In this document: one piece after another, positions 52,080-54,106 of the stretch
Layout of the letters: each line of letters opens with the position of its first letter
Numbering within the stretch: position 1 is the stretch's first letter
Source: Acidobacteriota bacterium
GTDB taxonomy: Bacteria; Acidobacteriota; Thermoanaerobaculia; Multivoradales; JAHEKO01
DNA length: 54,106 nt
Direction of reading: 5' to 3'
Assembly (NCBI GenBank): GCA_029862975.1
Contig: JAOTWP010000010.1
Coordinates: 1 to 54,106 of the forward strand
The notes under the pieces: model-generated
The model's database searches: none
What the model saw: only the letters and a program-made list of their open reading frames with translations
Told to the model about the DNA's origin: nothing
Translations under genes and position numbers: made by a program

Positions 52080-52126
52080 TACACGGCCCACCGTGGCGAG
52101 CGGAGCGAGTCATGGTGGGCCGTGTA
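52080..52126. repeat. 13-bp inverted repeat joining the tRNA fragment to a second partial copy
   Basis: TACACGGCCCACC (52080-52092) and GGTGGGCCGTGTA (52114-52126) are perfectly inverted. The right arm is the acceptor end of the tRNA-Lys fragment. The left arm, preceded by GGTTCG, looks like a second, shortened plus-strand copy of the same tRNA 3' end. Confidence 0.8.
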
Positions 52127-52159
52127 GGAATCGAACCTACGACCATCAGATTAAGAGTC
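52113..52159 (-). tRNA. truncated tRNA-Lys(CTT), 3' half (attachment-site remnant)
   Basis: On the minus strand the sequence runs from the anticodon loop CTCTTAA (anticodon CTT) through TCTGATGGTC, the T-arm GTAGGTTCGATTCCTAC, and acceptor ACGGCCCACCA with encoded CCA. The D-arm and 5' acceptor strand are missing. Sequence left of the anticodon loop (CCTAGGCCCGA) no longer matches the anticodon stem. Loss of exactly the 5' half at the anticodon is the pattern left by tyrosine-recombinase integration. The tRNA itself cannot function. Confidence 0.88.
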
Positions 52160-52179
52160 GGGCCTAGGTCAATCCTGGG

Positions 52180-52286
52180 CAGTGCTCCTCAGTGCTCCGC
52201 TGCAAGCACTGGCAGGGGTCTGGCTACGGTTGAGTCCGACGGGTTCAGGCGAGGATTGACGAGCAATGCACCCTAAATTGCACCCT
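52180..52286. repeat. short direct-repeat pairs beside the tRNA fragment
   Basis: CAGTGCTC occurs at 52180 and 52190, and TGCACCCT at 52267 and 52279 (separated by AAAT). GGATTGAC also recurs near 52165 in reverse context and at 52252. Paired short sites next to an att core resemble integrase arm-binding sites. No integrase gene is in view. Confidence 0.45.
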
Positions 52287-52337
52287 CGCCGGCTGGCGCG
52301 AGCGGCGTGACGAAGAGCATAAACCCGCGCAGACGCC

Positions 52338-52349
52338 CATACCGGTATG
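52338..52349. promoter_or_regulatory. palindrome at the TIR gene promoter
   Basis: CATACCGGTATG is a perfect 12-bp palindrome 24 bases upstream of the ATG at 52373. It overlaps a TATGCT -10-like element and could be an operator. Confidence 0.45.
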
Positions 52350-52372
52350 CTAGTCTCACAAAGGGGCCATGG

Positions 52373-53728
52373 ATGACAACCGACATCTTTATTTGCTGGT
52401 CGGGCGATCGTAGCAAGGCGATCGCCAAGGCTTTCTCCGAGAAGCTGGGCGAGGCCACCGGCGCCGAGACCTTCTACTCGCCCGAGATCGAGCCGGGAAG
52501 GCTTTGGTTTCCGCAAGTAAGAGAGAAGCTCGCGGCAGCGCGGGCCGGAATCCTTTGCATTACGATGGAGAACGTCGGCTCTCCGTGGCTGCACTACGAG
52601 GCGGGTTTTCTCTCGTCCGGGCTGGTGGCCGGCGAGGGACGCCCGAGGGACCCGGAGGGAGTGATCTTTCCCTACCTCTTCAAGGTCAGCCCGGAGGCCA
52701 TCCAGGGAGGGCCGCTCGCGGCTTTCCAGGCGGTCGAGGCGACCCCGGAGGGTACGAGGCGGCTGATCGAGACGCTCCGAAGGCTCTTCGGAAGCGCCGG
52801 CGAGTACGACTTCACGGAGTGGTGGAAGAACTTCGAGCAGCGCCTTGAAGACTTCCAGCCGAGCCCGATCCAGGGGATCTTCGACATCGCTAGGGTCTTC
52901 GACCGCAAGACCTTCAACGAGCCCGTCTACCTCTGTTCGGACCAGTCGTGGCGCGCCCGCTACGACGGCGCGCGGGAGACCCAGGCGGCGCTTCGCCGGT
53001 ACGTGGACGTCATCGAGACGGCCTGCGCCGGTGCCACGATGGATCTCTACCGGCTCCTGCTCGCGGCGGTTGATGCCTACGCGATGGATCTCTCGGCGAC
53101 CCTACTACCCGACCAGCGCTTCTCTCGCGACGAGACCGACGGCCGGGTGCTGATCGAGCCGATGGGGGCCGGGGCGTCGTGCGAGGGCCGCCGCCTACGG
53201 GTCAAGGAGTTGGTCGCACAGCTGGTGGATCCCGCCCAGCAGCCCCGACTCCCGGCGTCGGTCCGCTTCTCCCAGCTCGAGACCTTCGCGGAGAAGAAGA
53301 ACCTCATCCACCGCACCGAGTCCGACCTTCCCGAGTACTCGAACCAGGACGAGCTGGACCGGCTGGGCCGTAGCGACTGGGATTTCGATCGCATCGTGTG
53401 GGCGCTGATCCAGGAGCGAGCGATCAAGGAGAAACGCGAGGGTCCCGACCTCGAGCGAGCCACAGACCAGGTGCGGCTCGAGCTTGAGAAGGTCAGGGCC
53501 AGGCCTTGCGGGGTCTCGATGATGCCGCTCCACTACGGGATGGGCCCACTGCGGGCGCTGTTGAAGGACGGCGAGGGGCCGCTCGACGACGCCGGCCTGG
53601 AGGCCGTAGGCGAGGTTCTCGACCAGCTATTGGAGTATTTCGATCACTGCAAAGAGGGCGGACGCGTGGCGAGTGACGCCGACGAGATCCGCCGGCTGGT
53701 TGACAGCCGAAAGAGCACCGACCTCTAG
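52373..53728 (+). CDS. TIR-domain protein, candidate anti-phage effector
   Basis: The protein has 451 residues. Residues 3 to about 135 are a TIR domain: DIFICWSGDRSKAIAKAF, PEIEPGRLWFPQVREKL, GILCITMENVGSPW and LHYEAGFLS. The putative NADase Glu76 lies in the last motif. The C-terminal 300 residues are soluble and helical, with no membrane segment and no family I recognise; they may sense the trigger. It stands alone behind the tRNA remnant, with no Thoeris-like partner visible. A/T content near its start is higher than in neighbouring genes. Confidence 0.85.
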   Translation: MTTDIFICWSGDRSKAIAKAFSEKLGEATGAETFYSPEIEPGRLWFPQVREKLAAARAGILCITMENVGSPWLHYEAGFLSSGLVAGEGRPRDPEGVIFPYLFKVSPEAIQGGPLAAFQAVEATPEGTRRLIETLRRLFGSAGEYDFTEWWKNFEQRLEDFQPSPIQGIFDIARVFDRKTFNEPVYLCSDQSWRARYDGARETQAALRRYVDVIETACAGATMDLYRLLLAAVDAYAMDLSATLLPDQRFSRDETDGRVLIEPMGAGASCEGRRLRVKELVAQLVDPAQQPRLPASVRFSQLETFAEKKNLIHRTESDLPEYSNQDELDRLGRSDWDFDRIVWALIQERAIKEKREGPDLERATDQVRLELEKVRARPCGVSMMPLHYGMGPLRALLKDGEGPLDDAGLEAVGEVLDQLLEYFDHCKEGGRVASDADEIRRLVDSRKSTDL

Positions 53729-53964
53729 GTCCGGAGCAGCGTTAGGGATCGGGACACAGCCTCGGTTCGGATCCCGAAGGCTGATCGGGCTTCCGATAAG
53801 CGCGGCTTACCGATCTTCCTGCCTGTCGCCTTCCGCCAGTAAGCCGGACACTACTCCCCCACCTCTATCCGCCCCGGTCAGCGCTCACGGTCATCCACGC
53901 CGGAAGGGTGGCGACATCCTGTTCCAATCCTCGAGCTGTTGGGACACCGCGCGTCCGCCCGCCG
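53729..53964. other. gap after the TIR gene
   Basis: These 236 bases contain no gene, tRNA or strong terminator that I can see. They separate the TIR gene from repeat copy 4. Confidence 0.5.
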
Positions 53965-54071
53965 GGAAAGAGGGAGAAAGAGGGGAAAGAGGGACAGGTT
54001 CAAATCGCGACTTCTGGTCGCCCACCAAGTGTGACATAGGATTTGAACCTGTCCCTCTTTTCCCTCTTTTC
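53965..54071. repeat. palindromic dispersed repeat, copy 4
   Basis: GGGACAGGTTCAAAT and ATTTGAACCTGTCCC are inverted as in the other copies, with middle GCGACTTCTGGTCGC and CAAGTGTGACATAGG. The left edge is expanded by AAAGAGGGAG-like repeats and the right edge by a second CCCTCTTTTC. It abuts a hicB-like fragment. Confidence 0.9.
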
Positions 54072-54073
54072 TT

Positions 54074-54106
54074 GCCAGGGCGAGACGCTCGAGGAGCTCG
54101 AGGAGA
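54074..54106 (+). pseudogene. hicB-like fragment at the window edge
   Basis: The last 33 bases match the hicB gene at about 51821-51853 with one mismatch (GCCAGGGCGAGAC, then CTCGAGGAGCTCGAGGAGA), encoding QGETLEELEE. Sequence 5' of this point is the repeat, so the N-terminal half is missing. The window ends before the 3' part can be judged. Confidence 0.5.

Noticed and set aside
51923-52112. Possible hicA gene downstream of hicB
   Set aside because: None of the plus-strand frames contains the HicA dsRNA-binding-like pattern or its conserved His, and no start with a ribosome-binding site is present.
50389-54071. Complete insertion sequence
   Set aside because: No transposase gene or target-site duplication is visible; the elements are only about 80-130 bases long.

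Overview
The window is high-GC bacterial chromosome, roughly 70% G+C by eye. Nothing in it is a taxonomic marker. The gene mix includes sulfatase-like/TPR proteins, a serine/threonine kinase with a winged-helix N-terminus, DUF3667, DUF2892 and DUF4388 proteins, PilT-type ATPases, and secreted proteins ending in a DGFESGDTSAWS tail. This fits an Acidobacteriota (Thermoanaerobaculia-like) or similar delta-type lineage. That placement is inference.

Layout. 1-7.1 kb: the N-terminal part of an agmatinase/arginase-family gene, a short-repeat cluster, and an overlapping minus-strand operon (sulfatase-like/TPR, GT39-like membrane protein, sulfatase-like/TPR). 7.1-10.6 kb: a large secreted HEWGH metallopeptidase followed by a clear terminator. 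10.7-14.8 kb: small membrane proteins and a GAF histidine kinase/LuxR-type regulator pair. 14.8-19.7 kb: a phosphodiesterase, a membrane protein, three tandem hairpin units, and an osmoprotectant-type ABC operon whose substrate-binding and permease domains are fused, behind an 18-bp perfect palindrome. 19.9-26.9 kb: a signalling and surface-motility block with a diguanylate cyclase, two receiver/DUF4388 proteins and two adjacent PilT-like ATPases. 26.9-30 kb: a winged-helix/kinase/TPR receptor.

30-47.3 kb is accessory in character. It holds secreted proteins, an FG-GAP-like protein with the same DGFESGDTSAWS tail, DinB, an orphan MbtH protein, a probable c-di-GMP-I (GEMM) riboswitch in front of a secreted protein, a beta-lactamase-fold hydrolase, an intact brnTA module with a palindromic operator, and an LprI-type lysozyme-inhibitor-like protein overlapping a GH24-type lysozyme by ATGA. 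Gaps between these genes contain fragments of toxin-antitoxin genes (VapC/PIN, two YoeB/RelE-like).

47.4-54.1 kb: an ECF sigma cluster, a thioesterase, small orphans, and at least four copies of a palindromic dispersed repeat. Two of these copies flank the remnant of an alpha/beta hydrolase. A third RelE-like fragment and a hicB-like gene follow. Next come a truncated tRNA-Lys(CTT) 3' half, which looks like an attachment site, and a TIR-domain protein that is a candidate defence cargo of an element extending past the right edge.

The diguanylate cyclase, the GEMM-like RNA, and the PilT and DUF4388 proteins suggest that c-di-GMP controls part of the extracellular and surface programme. The right end records repeated gain and decay of toxin, defence and repeat elements.
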